Assembly: GCF_015477605.1 (NCBI RefSeq)
Contig: NZ_JADLQX010000007.1
Location: 248,001 to 312,000, forward strand
Source: Nocardia amamiensis
Lineage (GTDB): Bacteria; Actinomycetota; Actinomycetes; Mycobacteriales; Mycobacteriaceae
Direction: 5' to 3'
Length of the DNA stretch: 64,000 nt
Shown: positions 10,201 to 17,633 of the stretch, one piece after another
Numbering within the stretch: position 1 is the first letter of the stretch
Layout: every line of letters starts with the position of its first letter
Made by a program: the position numbers and the translations under genes
Notes under the pieces: model-generated
What the model saw: only the letters and a program-made list of their open reading frames with translations
What the model was told of the DNA's origin: nothing
Database searches by the model: none

Positions 10201-10578
10201 ACGCTGAATTCGGTGGTCGGATCGCAGGATCCGGTGCTGCTCGACTGGCACGTCGGCCTGGCCTTCCCGTGCCAGCGGCCGTTCGACCACAAGGACGGCG
10301 TCGCCGAGATCCCGAACTGGCGCATCCTGCCCGACCGCGTCGGCTCCGACGCCTCCAACGCCTGGCAGGACGACATCGGCGGCGGCCCCCTCGGCTGGAC
10401 CGGCCTCCTGCTGAAGTCCCAAACCGTGCCGAGTTACCTCAACCGAGACTGGTCCCGCGACTGGGGCTCCCTGGAGAAGTTCACCCCCTACGACCCGGAG
10501 GCCGGGCCCGCCACCATCGACGTCACCGTCGAGACCCGCAACGGGCTGGCCAACGACGACCCGATCCGAATCCGCTGA
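7234..10578 (+). CDS. EmbA/B/C-family arabinosyltransferase (first copy)
   Basis: This is a GT-C arabinosyltransferase that extends arabinan with alpha-1,5 linkages using DPA. The protein has 1114 residues. A first helix is followed by the N-terminal periplasmic jelly-roll domain (~40-205). The catalytic GT-C motif [11 protein letters not shown] places the two aspartates at 262-263, and Met269 is equivalent to the M. tuberculosis EmbB Met306 ethambutol site. Further core segments are FAFWLPYDNGLRPEPLIA-like and [16 protein letters not shown]-terminal carbohydrate-binding domain has TPPRLPKLATLNSVVGSQDP. The C-terminus lacks the SGLWSPG ending of EmbA/EmbB. Which paralogue (A, B or C) it represents cannot be settled by eye. 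It starts at GTG 7234, 37 bp after the GT-C gene, and is followed at once by a hairpin. Confidence 0.93.
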   Translation: MRPDRASRAFTRNRLIALVSGLLGFLLALLTPLLHVRQDRASLDWPESGTASVAAPLVSYEPLRFNATLPCSLTGSAAGGTVLSTVPPASGQAATKGLVVSVADGVLSVVLRDIPLLSAPLAEIGSCAALTIESTAAATTAELTGVSRQDGTPFGATVSRDIRPQLVGVFTDLDAGRLDGARVHADIDSRFSSTPTPLKLAAMIAAAVFTLIALIALHLLDASDGRRPRRFLPAHWWRVTPADGVVLGTLALWHVIGANTSDDGYILNMARASEHAGYMANYYRWFAVPEAPFGWSYEVLAWMAGISDASLWMRLPTLAAGIVCWLVISREVLPRLGARVRRNKVALWTAGLVFLAFWLPYDNGLRPEPLIAAGALLTWCSIERAIATGRLLPAAVAVLIAAFSLAAGPTGLICIAALIAGSRPVLLILIKRARGVVPTRTGPDADAAAAGSTDAAASVNAPADARKPSRAATVFRFAALLAPGLAAGTLVLVVIFADQTLATVLEATRVRTIVGPNVAWFDERTRWDSLLMLSPDGSLARRFGVLVMLLCLLVCVLQVLRKGRIPGTSRGPSVRILGIVFASLFLMMFTPTKWTHHFGVYAGLAGSLAALAAVAVGTTGIRSPRNRSLFAAAVLFLLAVTFTGSNGWWYVSSYGVPWWDKAPLVAGKGLSTLFLGLSGVALLIAIWQHYREPYRRESTAAPRRFDRWASAPLTIAAALLVIFEVASLAKAAAGQYPAYSITKSNVESVQGDSCALANDVLVETDTADSLLQPYTGAPADGLAAQNKGFTPNGVARDLTADAEETVSGGANSVEKDSENKTTKTTGAGTGGGTTEQAGINGSTVALPFGLDPAETPVLGSYQDGEQQQAKLTTQWYRLDLTDSMRHDPAYQVLAITAAGRIRSVDADGVLTYGQELHLEYGVRDQNGDVRTLGSVDPLDIGPAPSWRNLRVPLDQLPVEVNAVRLVAIDNDITPKQWLAVTPPRLPKLATLNSVVGSQDPVLLDWHVGLAFPCQRPFDHKDGVAEIPNWRILPDRVGSDASNAWQDDIGGGPLGWTGLLLKSQTVPSYLNRDWSRDWGSLEKFTPYDPEAGPATIDVTVETRNGLANDDPIRIR

Positions 10579-10580
10579 CC

Positions 10581-10613
10581 AAGTCGGGGCGCACGAAACG
10601 TGTACCCCGACTT
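10581..10613 (+). terminator. Hairpin after the first emb gene
   Basis: AAGTCGGGG pairs with CCCCGACTT, with an inner GCACG/CGTGT stem and an AAA loop. It begins 2 bp after the emb stop codon. No clear T-run follows. The position makes it the likely 3' end of the aftA-side transcript. Confidence 0.6.
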
Positions 10614-10908
10614 GCTGCTACGGCGCACTAGGCTCGGTTTATCAGGGCACCGGCACTTTGGAGCCATGGCTTTTCGTATGCTCCGAGAGAGCGGGCCGCT
10701 TCGGCTACGCACTCAGTGGACTCAGGAATTGTGCAGCCGACCGTTGGCGCCGACGAAGCTGGGCGGTAGCCACACGGATGAACAATTACGCGTCCAGCGA
10801 CGGACACGACATGGCGGGAAAAAACCGGTTGTACGGTATGAAAACATGCTCCCACCTGTGGCGATGCATCGCAGGACGAATCGGCCTCATGGCCTTAATC
10901 TGAGATTC
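10614..10908. other. Intergenic stretch without a supported gene
   Basis: Together with the preceding hairpin this is a 330-bp gap between the emb stop and the next small ORF. The frames that cross it have poor third-position G/C bias and no recognisable product. The base composition is less GC-rich than in neighbouring genes, consistent with non-coding or degraded DNA. Confidence 0.5.
10896..10901 (+). promoter_or_regulatory. -10-like element for a leaderless small ORF
   Basis: TAATCT matches TANNNT and ends 7 nt before the ATG at 10909. That is the spacing expected if transcription starts on the ATG itself. No Shine-Dalgarno sequence lies between them. Confidence 0.4.
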
Positions 10909-11067
10909 ATGACAACGGCATTCGATGATATGGATCTGCGCGATCTTGTCGGACTGCTCAGCGAAGAGGAACAACGGGAGCTGCGGCCTGCGGTGCTGCG
11001 TGTGCTCAACCGCCTCCCCTCGCAAGAGGTGCTCCGGCGCGAGCTCGGTCTTCGCCTGAAGGTCTGA
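10909..11067 (+). CDS. 52-residue acidic/basic small protein, unknown
   Basis: The peptide begins MTTAFDDMDLRDLVGLLSEE and ends in an alternating charged, helix-prone stretch with a basic tail (RELGLRLKV). It has no signal peptide, Cys pair or known motif that I recognise. Third-position G/C is high and a -10-like hexamer is placed for leaderless expression, so it is probably real although short. The longer ORF upstream of this ATG in the same frame looks non-coding. A strong hairpin lies 30 bp after the stop. The Uma2-family gene is convergent to it. Confidence 0.5.
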   Translation: MTTAFDDMDLRDLVGLLSEEEQRELRPAVLRVLNRLPSQEVLRRELGLRLKV

Positions 11068-11096
11068 GCGCCCGGTATCGCACCGGAAACAAACGG

Positions 11097-11134
11097 CAGG
11101 GCCGCCGCGCAGGATTGCCTGCGCGGCGGCCCTG
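11097..11134. terminator. Bidirectional hairpin, perfect 17-bp stem
   Basis: CAGGGCCGCCGCGCAGG (11097-11113) and its exact complement (11118-11134) enclose ATTG. It lies between the convergent 52-residue ORF and the Uma2-family gene, the usual place for a shared terminator. Confidence 0.75.
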
Positions 11135-11151
11135 TGTCCGGGTACGGGCTC

Positions 11152-11739
11152 CTAACCCGTGCTCAGCTCGCCGAACGCGACGTCGATGGGAATCGGCACG
11201 TCCGCGGTCAATCGACGAGTATGCAGGCACACCAGGTGATACCGGCCCTCGGAGAGCCGATATTCCTCGATCTGCTCGATTCCGTCGCCTGGCTCGGTGA
11301 GAAAAACGATGAGGTAAACCGGGATACCGGCCGCTGCGTACGCAGCCTTCTTCTCCACCGTATCGGTGTGATGCGAACTGTCCGGAGAGACGATCTCAAC
11401 CACAAGCACGGCGTCATCGGCGTAGAGCTTCGCATCATCGTCCAGACAGCGATATACGACGATGTCCGGGCGACGGAGGCTGAGCGGAACATCGCTGAGG
11501 CGGACATCGACGTCTGTCTCGACCATCAAGCATGGCTCTGGTTTGCGCGCTGCTTCCATGTGCGCCGCCATGCGCCGCGCCACCCGGTTGTGTAGCCGTG
11601 ATGGGCTTTCGCACTTCACGATATGGCCGTCGACGACCTCGATGGTTCGGCAGAAGTCGGCGGGCAGCAGTTCATATTCCCGCGCGGTGATCTGGTCCGG
11701 TATCCAGCGGTACCAGTCGCTGGGCGCGCTGCTCGTCAT
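11152..11739 (-). CDS. Uma2-family (DUF820) PD-(D/E)xK nuclease-like protein
   Basis: This 195-residue protein has the DUF820/Uma2 layout. An N-terminal helix contains ITAREYELLPADF. The nuclease core follows: RRPDIVVY supplies the metal-binding Asp, VLVVEIVSPDS the Glu of the ExK-like element, and DTVEKKAAYAAAGIPVYLIV the following helix-strand. The family is structurally related to restriction endonucleases. It is abundant in cyanobacteria and many actinobacteria, and its biological role is unknown. The gene stands alone, with hairpin-bounded DNA downstream and the second emb gene's 3' end upstream. That context fits an inserted accessory gene rather than a cell-wall enzyme. Confidence 0.85.
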   Translation of the reverse strand: MTSSAPSDWYRWIPDQITAREYELLPADFCRTIEVVDGHIVKCESPSRLHNRVARRMAAHMEAARKPEPCLMVETDVDVRLSDVPLSLRRPDIVVYRCLDDDAKLYADDAVLVVEIVSPDSSHHTDTVEKKAAYAAAGIPVYLIVFLTEPGDGIEQIEEYRLSEGRYHLVCLHTRRLTADVPIPIDVAFGELSTG

Positions 11740-11967
11740 GCCCCGAGACTACCGGCAGCCTTGCACGCACCCATGCCGATTTCCAGGTCGCCGAAGTTCC
11801 TCGCGACACCGTCGAAAAGAACGATCTGACCGGAATCAGTCACCGGCCGAACTGCCCGCGCGGAATCGGCCTGTGTCAGCGAGGACACGTCGAGCCCCAT
11901 TCACGGCGCGCTCAGCCAGTTCGTCGAGGACATACACATTCGGAAGAGTCGCGCGCGTCACTCGGCC

Positions 11968-14900
11968 TCAGAACACCCGCAGCTGGCCCGGCGACCACAG
12001 GCCCGACCTGGTCGCCGTCCCGGTGTCCAGCGTGGCCGGGACCGCGTTGCGGTCGTACTGGTCGTAGCGCTCCAGCGAACCCCAGTCGCGCGCCCAGTCG
12101 TTCTTCAAATACGTGGGCACGGTCACCGACTTCCCCAGCATCTGCGCGAAGCCGAGCGGGCCGCCGAACTCCTCGGCCTGCCAGGTGTTGGTAGAGCTGA
12201 TGGCAAGCGGGCGGTCCGGGAGGATGCGGTAACCGGGCACCTCCGCCACGCCGTTCTCGTGGTCGAACGGCCGCTGGCACGGGAACTGCAGGCCAACCGC
12301 CCAGTCCAGCAGAATCGGCTGCTGCGAACCGAGCAGGCTGTTCAGCGACTGCAGCTTCGGCATCCGCGGCGGGGTGAACGCCAGCCACTGGTCACCGATC
12401 AGGATCGGGTCGTTGGCGACGATGCGGACCGCGTCGGCATCGGGCGCGATCTCATCCAGCGGCACCCGCAGGTTGCGCCAGGACGGGAACGGGCCGATGT
12501 CGCGCGGCAGGTAGGTGCCGAGCTTCTGCACGCTGCCGTCGGGCAGCCGCTTGCCGTAGTCGACGGTGAGCGACTGGCCGTACTTCATCGCGCCGGTGTC
12601 ATCGAAGGAGAGGATGCGACCCGCCGCCGAGATCACGACCAGCGGCGTGTCCGCCGAACGGGAGGGCAGCTGGTACCAGCTCGAGGTGACGCTCGCGGGC
12701 TGCTGCACACCGTTCTGGTAGCTGCCGAGGATCGGCGTGGTCGCCGGGTCCAAGCCGAACGGCAGGGCCACGGTGCTGCCATTGACACCGCGCGCGCCCT
12801 GACCGCCACCGGTGCCAGCGCTCTGCCCCTCGGCGAACGCCGCGCCCACCGACTGGGTGGAGGTGTTGCCGGTGCCCGGCTTCACCTCGACGCTGTCGGC
12901 GGACAAGTCGTCGGGCACGCCGTTCGGGGCGAAACCGACCGGGTCGATGCCGGCCAGCGGGTCGGCCGGATCGGTCGGCGGATGCGCCGGATCGATGATC
13001 GCCTCCAGCCTGCCGCCGTTCGGGTCCGGTTCCACCAGCACGTCGTTGGCCAGGCCGCAGGTGCTGCCGCCGAGCGCGTCGATGTTCGAGCGGGCCAGCG
13101 AGTACGCCGGGTACTGCGACACCGCGCCCTTGACCAGCGACAGCACCTCCAGCGCCACCATCGCCGCGGCGACCACGGTCAGCGGGATCGCGGCGAACCG
13201 GCGAATCCGCCTGCCCCGGGCCGTCCTCGCCGACGGCTGCGGCTTGGTGTAGTCCTCACGCAACGCGTGCCAGGCGACCAGCGCGAGCGCCAAGCCGAAC
13301 AGCACGAGCATCAGCGTGTTCGACTGGTACCCGTGCAGCGAGATGCGCTTGTCGAACCACGGCACGCCGAAGCTGGACACGTACCAGTAGCCGTTGATGC
13401 CGGAGAAGGCGACTGCGAGGACGAACAGCAACCCGGCCAGGAAGATCGCCCGGTTCTTGCGCGCCCGCAGCGCGCTCGCCGAGACCGCGACTGCGGTGAC
13501 CGCCGCCAGCGAGCCCGCGATACCCGCGTACGCGCCGAAGTGGTGGGTCCACTTGGTCGGGTTGAACATCATGAAGAAGATCGTTCCGAAGACCACGCCC
13601 ATCAGCCGCCAGGTCGGCCCGCTCGCGATGCCGGGCACCTGCCTGCGCCGCAGCAGCACCAGCATGGTGGTGAACAGGCACAGCAGCATCACCAGGAAGG
13701 CGAAGCGGCGCGACAGCGAGCCGTCGACGGTCTCCACGAACAGGTAGTAGTAGCGCAGGTAGTCCTCGTACCAGGCCAAGTTCGGCCCGGTGACCTGACG
13801 CACGCGGTTGGCCTCCTGGATACCGGCGAAGGTCTGGTCGCTGTAGACCACCGTCAGCACGAGGACACCGGCCGCGGCGATCGGCGCGAGCAGCGGCAGC
13901 GTCGAACCCCACCGGCCGGCGCCCTCGGCGGCGAACCGCCGGTGCCTGCGCACCACGATGCGCACCAGCGGCCGGATGCCCGCCAGCAGCGCCGCCACGC
14001 ACATCAGACCCGTCGGCGCGGCGGCCAAGGTGAACGCCGCCACCAGCACGGCAACCGCCGCGGGCAACAGGCGACCGGTCGCGATGGCCCGCTCGATCGA
14101 AACCCAAGTCAGCAGCGCGCCGAGCGCGACGATCGGTTCCGAGCGCAGACCGTTGTCGAACGGCAGCCAGAACGCCAGGAACACCAATCCACCGGTCCAC
14201 AGCGCCACCTTGCTGGTGCGCACGCCCCGGCCCAGCCGCGGCACGACCTCGCGGCTGATCACCAGCCAGCACAGAATCGCGCAGGCCAGCGCGGGCAGCC
14301 GCACCCACGGACTGGCCGTGGAGATCTCCGAGAAGACCTGGATCACGTAGTAGTACCAGCCGAACGGCGCCTCCGGCACGCCGTACCAGCGGAAGTAGTT
14401 GGCCATGTAACCCGCGTGCGGGGCCACCCGCACCATGCTGAGGATGTAGCCGTCGTCGGAGGTGTTCGCGCCCGCGAAGTGCCAGAGCAGCAGTGTGCCG
14501 ATCACCGCGCCGTCCGCCCAGGTCGGCTTCAGCCAGTTCGCCGGGAGGAACCGGCGGTGCCCGCGCCCGTCACTACCGTCGAGCCGGGCCAGCGCCGCCA
14601 GCGCCACCAGCGTGCACAGCACCGCCGCGAGCATCGCGATCAGCTTGATCGCCGTGGGGCTGGAGGAGAAACGGGTGTCCACGGTCATGTGGAGCTCCAG
14701 CCCCGCGGGCGCCGCGCCCTTCAGGTCGGAGAACACGCCCACCACCTGGGGCCGCAGATCGCCGCTCAGCTGGCCCTCCACCGGCACCGTCACCGTCTCG
14801 GGCGCCCCACCCTCGACCGGCCGCTCTACCTGCTTGGTGAGGCCGTTGAACACCGCGTACGTGCGATCGGCGTCCGAGCTGATGCTCAGCGACGTGCACT

Positions 14901-15345
14901 CGCCCATCCGCGCGCGGTCGGCCGACACCACGACCGCGTTGCGGTCGACCACGTCCACCGTGCTCTCCGAGACCCGCACGAACATGGCCTCCAGCGCGGC
15001 GCGGTCGCCCTGCGGCGGCGCGGTGGCCAGCAGCATGCCGCCCCGCTCGGGCAGCTGGGCGATCGTGTCGCACGGAATCGTCGCCGTCAGCTCGATCGGG
15101 ACCTGCGACATCAGCGGCGCCTGTACGTTGCCGAGCGTTCCGCTCTGCGGCCAGTTCAGCACCGCGGTCGTCTGCGTGACCGGCAAGAACGGCGTCGCCA
15201 GCGCGAACAGCGCGCCGAGCACCCCGGCGACCAGCGCGATCAATCGCGCGGTCCGGTAATCGTTCGGTTTCACCGCCGGGGTGGCGGGGGGTTTCGTCAG
15301 AACAGCGGTAGCGGCGTCGGGCACGGTTCGCAATGCTAGCGGCAC
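11968..15345 (-). CDS. EmbA/B/C-family arabinosyltransferase (second copy, EmbB/EmbA-like C-terminus)
   Basis: This 1125-residue Emb protein has the same fold order as the first copy: N-terminal helix, periplasmic domain, GT-C core and C-terminal carbohydrate-binding domain. [11 protein letters not shown] places the catalytic aspartates at 297-298 and the Met306-equivalent at 304, almost the same numbering as M. tuberculosis EmbB. The ending [15 protein letters not shown] closely matches my memory of EmbB ([16 protein letters not shown]). It is encoded opposite to the first copy. The two face each other across the Uma2 island, unlike the colinear embC-embA-embB of mycobacteria. GTG 15345 is the longest start; internal GTG codons a few residues later are possible. 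EmbB orthology is likely but not certain. Confidence 0.93.
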   Translation of the reverse strand: MPLALRTVPDAATAVLTKPPATPAVKPNDYRTARLIALVAGVLGALFALATPFLPVTQTTAVLNWPQSGTLGNVQAPLMSQVPIELTATIPCDTIAQLPERGGMLLATAPPQGDRAALEAMFVRVSESTVDVVDRNAVVVSADRARMGECTSLSISSDADRTYAVFNGLTKQVERPVEGGAPETVTVPVEGQLSGDLRPQVVGVFSDLKGAAPAGLELHMTVDTRFSSSPTAIKLIAMLAAVLCTLVALAALARLDGSDGRGHRRFLPANWLKPTWADGAVIGTLLLWHFAGANTSDDGYILSMVRVAPHAGYMANYFRWYGVPEAPFGWYYYVIQVFSEISTASPWVRLPALACAILCWLVISREVVPRLGRGVRTSKVALWTGGLVFLAFWLPFDNGLRSEPIVALGALLTWVSIERAIATGRLLPAAVAVLVAAFTLAAAPTGLMCVAALLAGIRPLVRIVVRRHRRFAAEGAGRWGSTLPLLAPIAAAGVLVLTVVYSDQTFAGIQEANRVRQVTGPNLAWYEDYLRYYYLFVETVDGSLSRRFAFLVMLLCLFTTMLVLLRRRQVPGIASGPTWRLMGVVFGTIFFMMFNPTKWTHHFGAYAGIAGSLAAVTAVAVSASALRARKNRAIFLAGLLFVLAVAFSGINGYWYVSSFGVPWFDKRISLHGYQSNTLMLVLFGLALALVAWHALREDYTKPQPSARTARGRRIRRFAAIPLTVVAAAMVALEVLSLVKGAVSQYPAYSLARSNIDALGGSTCGLANDVLVEPDPNGGRLEAIIDPAHPPTDPADPLAGIDPVGFAPNGVPDDLSADSVEVKPGTGNTSTQSVGAAFAEGQSAGTGGGQGARGVNGSTVALPFGLDPATTPILGSYQNGVQQPASVTSSWYQLPSRSADTPLVVISAAGRILSFDDTGAMKYGQSLTVDYGKRLPDGSVQKLGTYLPRDIGPFPSWRNLRVPLDEIAPDADAVRIVANDPILIGDQWLAFTPPRMPKLQSLNSLLGSQQPILLDWAVGLQFPCQRPFDHENGVAEVPGYRILPDRPLAISSTNTWQAEEFGGPLGFAQMLGKSVTVPTYLKNDWARDWGSLERYDQYDRNAVPATLDTGTATRSGLWSPGQLRVF

Positions 15346-15521
15346 ACATGTCCGAGCGGGCAGAGCGTACGCCGGAGAATTCGAGGCTCTTTGAGTGTTC
15401 GGAGCCGACCGCGGGAGTGCTGGGCCGAACGGCGAGAATTATTCGCCTCGAAATCACCGCGAACCAACGCTTCGACCCCCGTCATGCTGACCTACGGCGG
15501 CCACGATGGAAAGGTGGGGGT

Positions 15522-16019
15522 ATGACCAAGGTGAATCTCTCGACGAACTACGGACAGATCGTCCTCGAACTGGATGATCAGAAGGCGCCGAACACCGTGC
15601 GCAATTTCGTGGATTACGTGAACTCAGGCCACTACAACGGCACGATCTTCCACCGCGTCATCCCCGGCTTCATGATCCAGGGCGGCGGCTTCGAGCCCGG
15701 CCTGCGCCAGAAGGGCACCAAGGCTCCGATTCAGAACGAGGCGAACAACGGCCTGAAGAACACCAAGTACACCGTCGCGATGGCGCGCACCAACGACCCG
15801 CACTCGGCCACCGCGCAGTTCTTCATCAACGTCTCCGACAACGACTTCCTCAACCACTCCGCCCCCACCCCGGCCGGCTGGGGCTACGCCGTCTTCGGCG
15901 CGGTGACCGAAGGCGCCGACGTGGTCGACAAGATCGCGGGCGTCCGGACCTCCTCCGCCGGCATGCACCAGGATGTGCCGGTCGATGATGTCGTCATCGA
16001 ATCCGCCAGCGTCAGCTGA
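15522..16019 (+). CDS. ppiB: Peptidyl-prolyl cis-trans isomerase, cyclophilin B type
   Basis: This is a cytoplasmic cyclophilin that catalyses proline isomerisation during protein folding. The 165-residue protein has the active-site core [35 protein letters not shown] and [16 protein letters not shown]. It resembles Escherichia coli PpiB ([43 protein letters not shown]) far more than the usual actinobacterial PpiA. Start ATG 15522 is preceded by GGTGGGGG and gives the length of E. coli PpiB (164). The upstream in-frame extension is ignored. It is divergent from the second emb and convergent with accD4, from which a hairpin separates it. Confidence 0.95.
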   Translation: MTKVNLSTNYGQIVLELDDQKAPNTVRNFVDYVNSGHYNGTIFHRVIPGFMIQGGGFEPGLRQKGTKAPIQNEANNGLKNTKYTVAMARTNDPHSATAQFFINVSDNDFLNHSAPTPAGWGYAVFGAVTEGADVVDKIAGVRTSSAGMHQDVPVDDVVIESASVS

Positions 16020-16041
16020 TCTTTCGCTACACCGAACGTGA

Positions 16042-16073
16042 ATCGGGCCGCGCCCCAAAGGGTGCGGCCCGAT
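16042..16073. terminator. Bidirectional hairpin between ppiB and accD4
   Basis: ATCGGGCCGC pairs with GCGGCCCGAT, and the stem continues through GCCC/GGGT (one G-T pair) around a CAAA loop. It lies 22 bp after ppiB and 15 bp after the accD4 stop on the other strand, so it can end both transcripts. Confidence 0.7.
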
Positions 16074-16088
16074 CGTGTTCCGGCGTCG

Positions 16089-17633
16089 CTACAGCGGCAG
16101 CAGGTGGTGCTTGCGCGGGTTGCGGGTAACCGCCTTGTCTCGCAACAGCTGTAGCGCGCGGCGCAGTTCCAGCCGGGTGGTCGACGGCTCGATGACCGCG
16201 TCGATGTACCCGCGCTCGGCGGCCACCCACGGCGTCGCCACGGTGGCGTTGTAGAAGTCGATCATCTGCTGGCGGATCGCCGCCCGCTGGTCCTCCGGCG
16301 CGGCCTCGATCTGCTTGCCGCCGATCAGGCTGACCGCGCTCTCGGCGCCCATCACCGCGATCCGCGCGGTGGGCCAGGCCAGGTTCACGTCGGCGCCCAG
16401 CTGTTTGGATCCCATCACGGCGTAGCCGCCGCCGTAGGACTTGCGGATCACCACGGTCACCTTCGGCACGCTGGCCTCGACGTAGGAGAACAGGAATCGC
16501 CCGCCGCGCTTGATGACGCCGATCTTCTCCTGTTCCACTCCGGGCAGGAACCCGGGCGTGTCGACGACGAAAACCAGCGGGAGTTCGTACGCATCGCACA
16601 GCCGTACGAAATGCGCCGCCTTGTCCGATGCCCGCGCGTCCAACGCGCCCGCGTACACCATCGGCTGGTTGGCGACTACGCCGACGCTACGCCCGTCGAC
16701 GCGGGCGAAACCGGTGATGATATTTCGGCCGGCGGACGCGCCCACCTCGTGGAACGCGCCGTCGTCGAAGATCCGCAGCAGGATCTCGTGCATGTCGTAC
16801 CCGGCGTTGTCGGAGTCCGGGACAATCGAATTCAGCTCCAGGTCGCTGTCGGTGGTGCCCGGTTCGAGACCCGGATTCACGATCGGCGCCAGCTCTTGGC
16901 AGCTGGTCGGCAGGTAGCTCAGGTAGTCGCGCACCCACTCGAACGCGGCCGCCTCGTCCTTGGCGACGTGGTGGATATTGCCGTACTCGGCCTGGCTGCG
17001 CGCGCCGCCGAGCTCCTCGAGACTCACGTCTTCGCCGGTCACCTCGCGGATCACTTTCGGACCGGTGACGAACATGTACGCCTCGTCGGTCGCCACCACC
17101 ACGTCGGTGTTGATCGGCGCGTACACGGCGCCGCCCGCGCACTTGCCGAGGATGATCGAGACCTGCGGAACCAGACCCGACAGCGGCTCCTGACGCCGTC
17201 CCAGCTCCGCGTACCACGCCAGCGAGGTCACCGCTTCCTGCACGCGCGCCCCGCCGGAGTCGTTGATACCGACCACCGGGCAGCCGACCTTGGCCGCGTA
17301 CTCCAGCAGCCCGGCGACCTTGCGGCCGAACATCTCACCCACCGAACCGCCGTAGACGGTCTGGTCGTGCGAGAACACCGCGACCGGCCTGCCTTCGACC
17401 AAGCCGTGCCCGGTGACGACGCCGTCGCCGTACAGCGCGGCGGAGTCACCCGGTTTGCGGACCAGCGCACCGATTTCCACGAAAGTGCCCGGATCGAGCA
17501 GCATGTTGATCCGATCGCGGGCGCTGGGGATCCCTTTCTTCGCCCGCTTGGCCACCCCCGCTTCACCCGCTGGCTCCTGCGCTAACTCCAGTCGCTTGCG
17601 CAGGTCGGCGAGTTTTTCGGCAGTAGTGCTCAC
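16089..17633 (-). CDS. accD4: Acyl-CoA carboxylase beta (carboxyltransferase) subunit AccD4
   Basis: AccD4 is the carboxyltransferase subunit that carboxylates the long acyl-CoA used by Pks13 as extender for mycolic acid condensation, working with a biotin-carrying AccA3. The 514-residue protein shows both crotonase-like halves: [14 protein letters not shown] with [15 protein letters not shown] in the N-half, and [14 protein letters not shown] with [17 protein letters not shown] in the C-half. The GTG start at 17633 overlaps the pks13 stop (GTGA), so the two are translationally coupled. The order fadD32-pks13-accD4 matches mycobacteria, which supports the AccD4 assignment over other AccD paralogues. 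Confidence 0.95.
   Translation of the reverse strand: MSTTAEKLADLRKRLELAQEPAGEAGVAKRAKKGIPSARDRINMLLDPGTFVEIGALVRKPGDSAALYGDGVVTGHGLVEGRPVAVFSHDQTVYGGSVGEMFGRKVAGLLEYAAKVGCPVVGINDSGGARVQEAVTSLAWYAELGRRQEPLSGLVPQVSIILGKCAGGAVYAPINTDVVVATDEAYMFVTGPKVIREVTGEDVSLEELGGARSQAEYGNIHHVAKDEAAAFEWVRDYLSYLPTSCQELAPIVNPGLEPGTTDSDLELNSIVPDSDNAGYDMHEILLRIFDDGAFHEVGASAGRNIITGFARVDGRSVGVVANQPMVYAGALDARASDKAAHFVRLCDAYELPLVFVVDTPGFLPGVEQEKIGVIKRGGRFLFSYVEASVPKVTVVIRKSYGGGYAVMGSKQLGADVNLAWPTARIAVMGAESAVSLIGGKQIEAAPEDQRAAIRQQMIDFYNATVATPWVAAERGYIDAVIEPSTTRLELRRALQLLRDKAVTRNPRKHHLLPL

Noticed and set aside
12259..15339. 1026-codon plus-strand frame opposite the second emb gene
   Set aside because: The translation is Arg/His/Gln-rich with no recognisable fold. 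It is an antisense shadow caused by strong third-position G/C bias.
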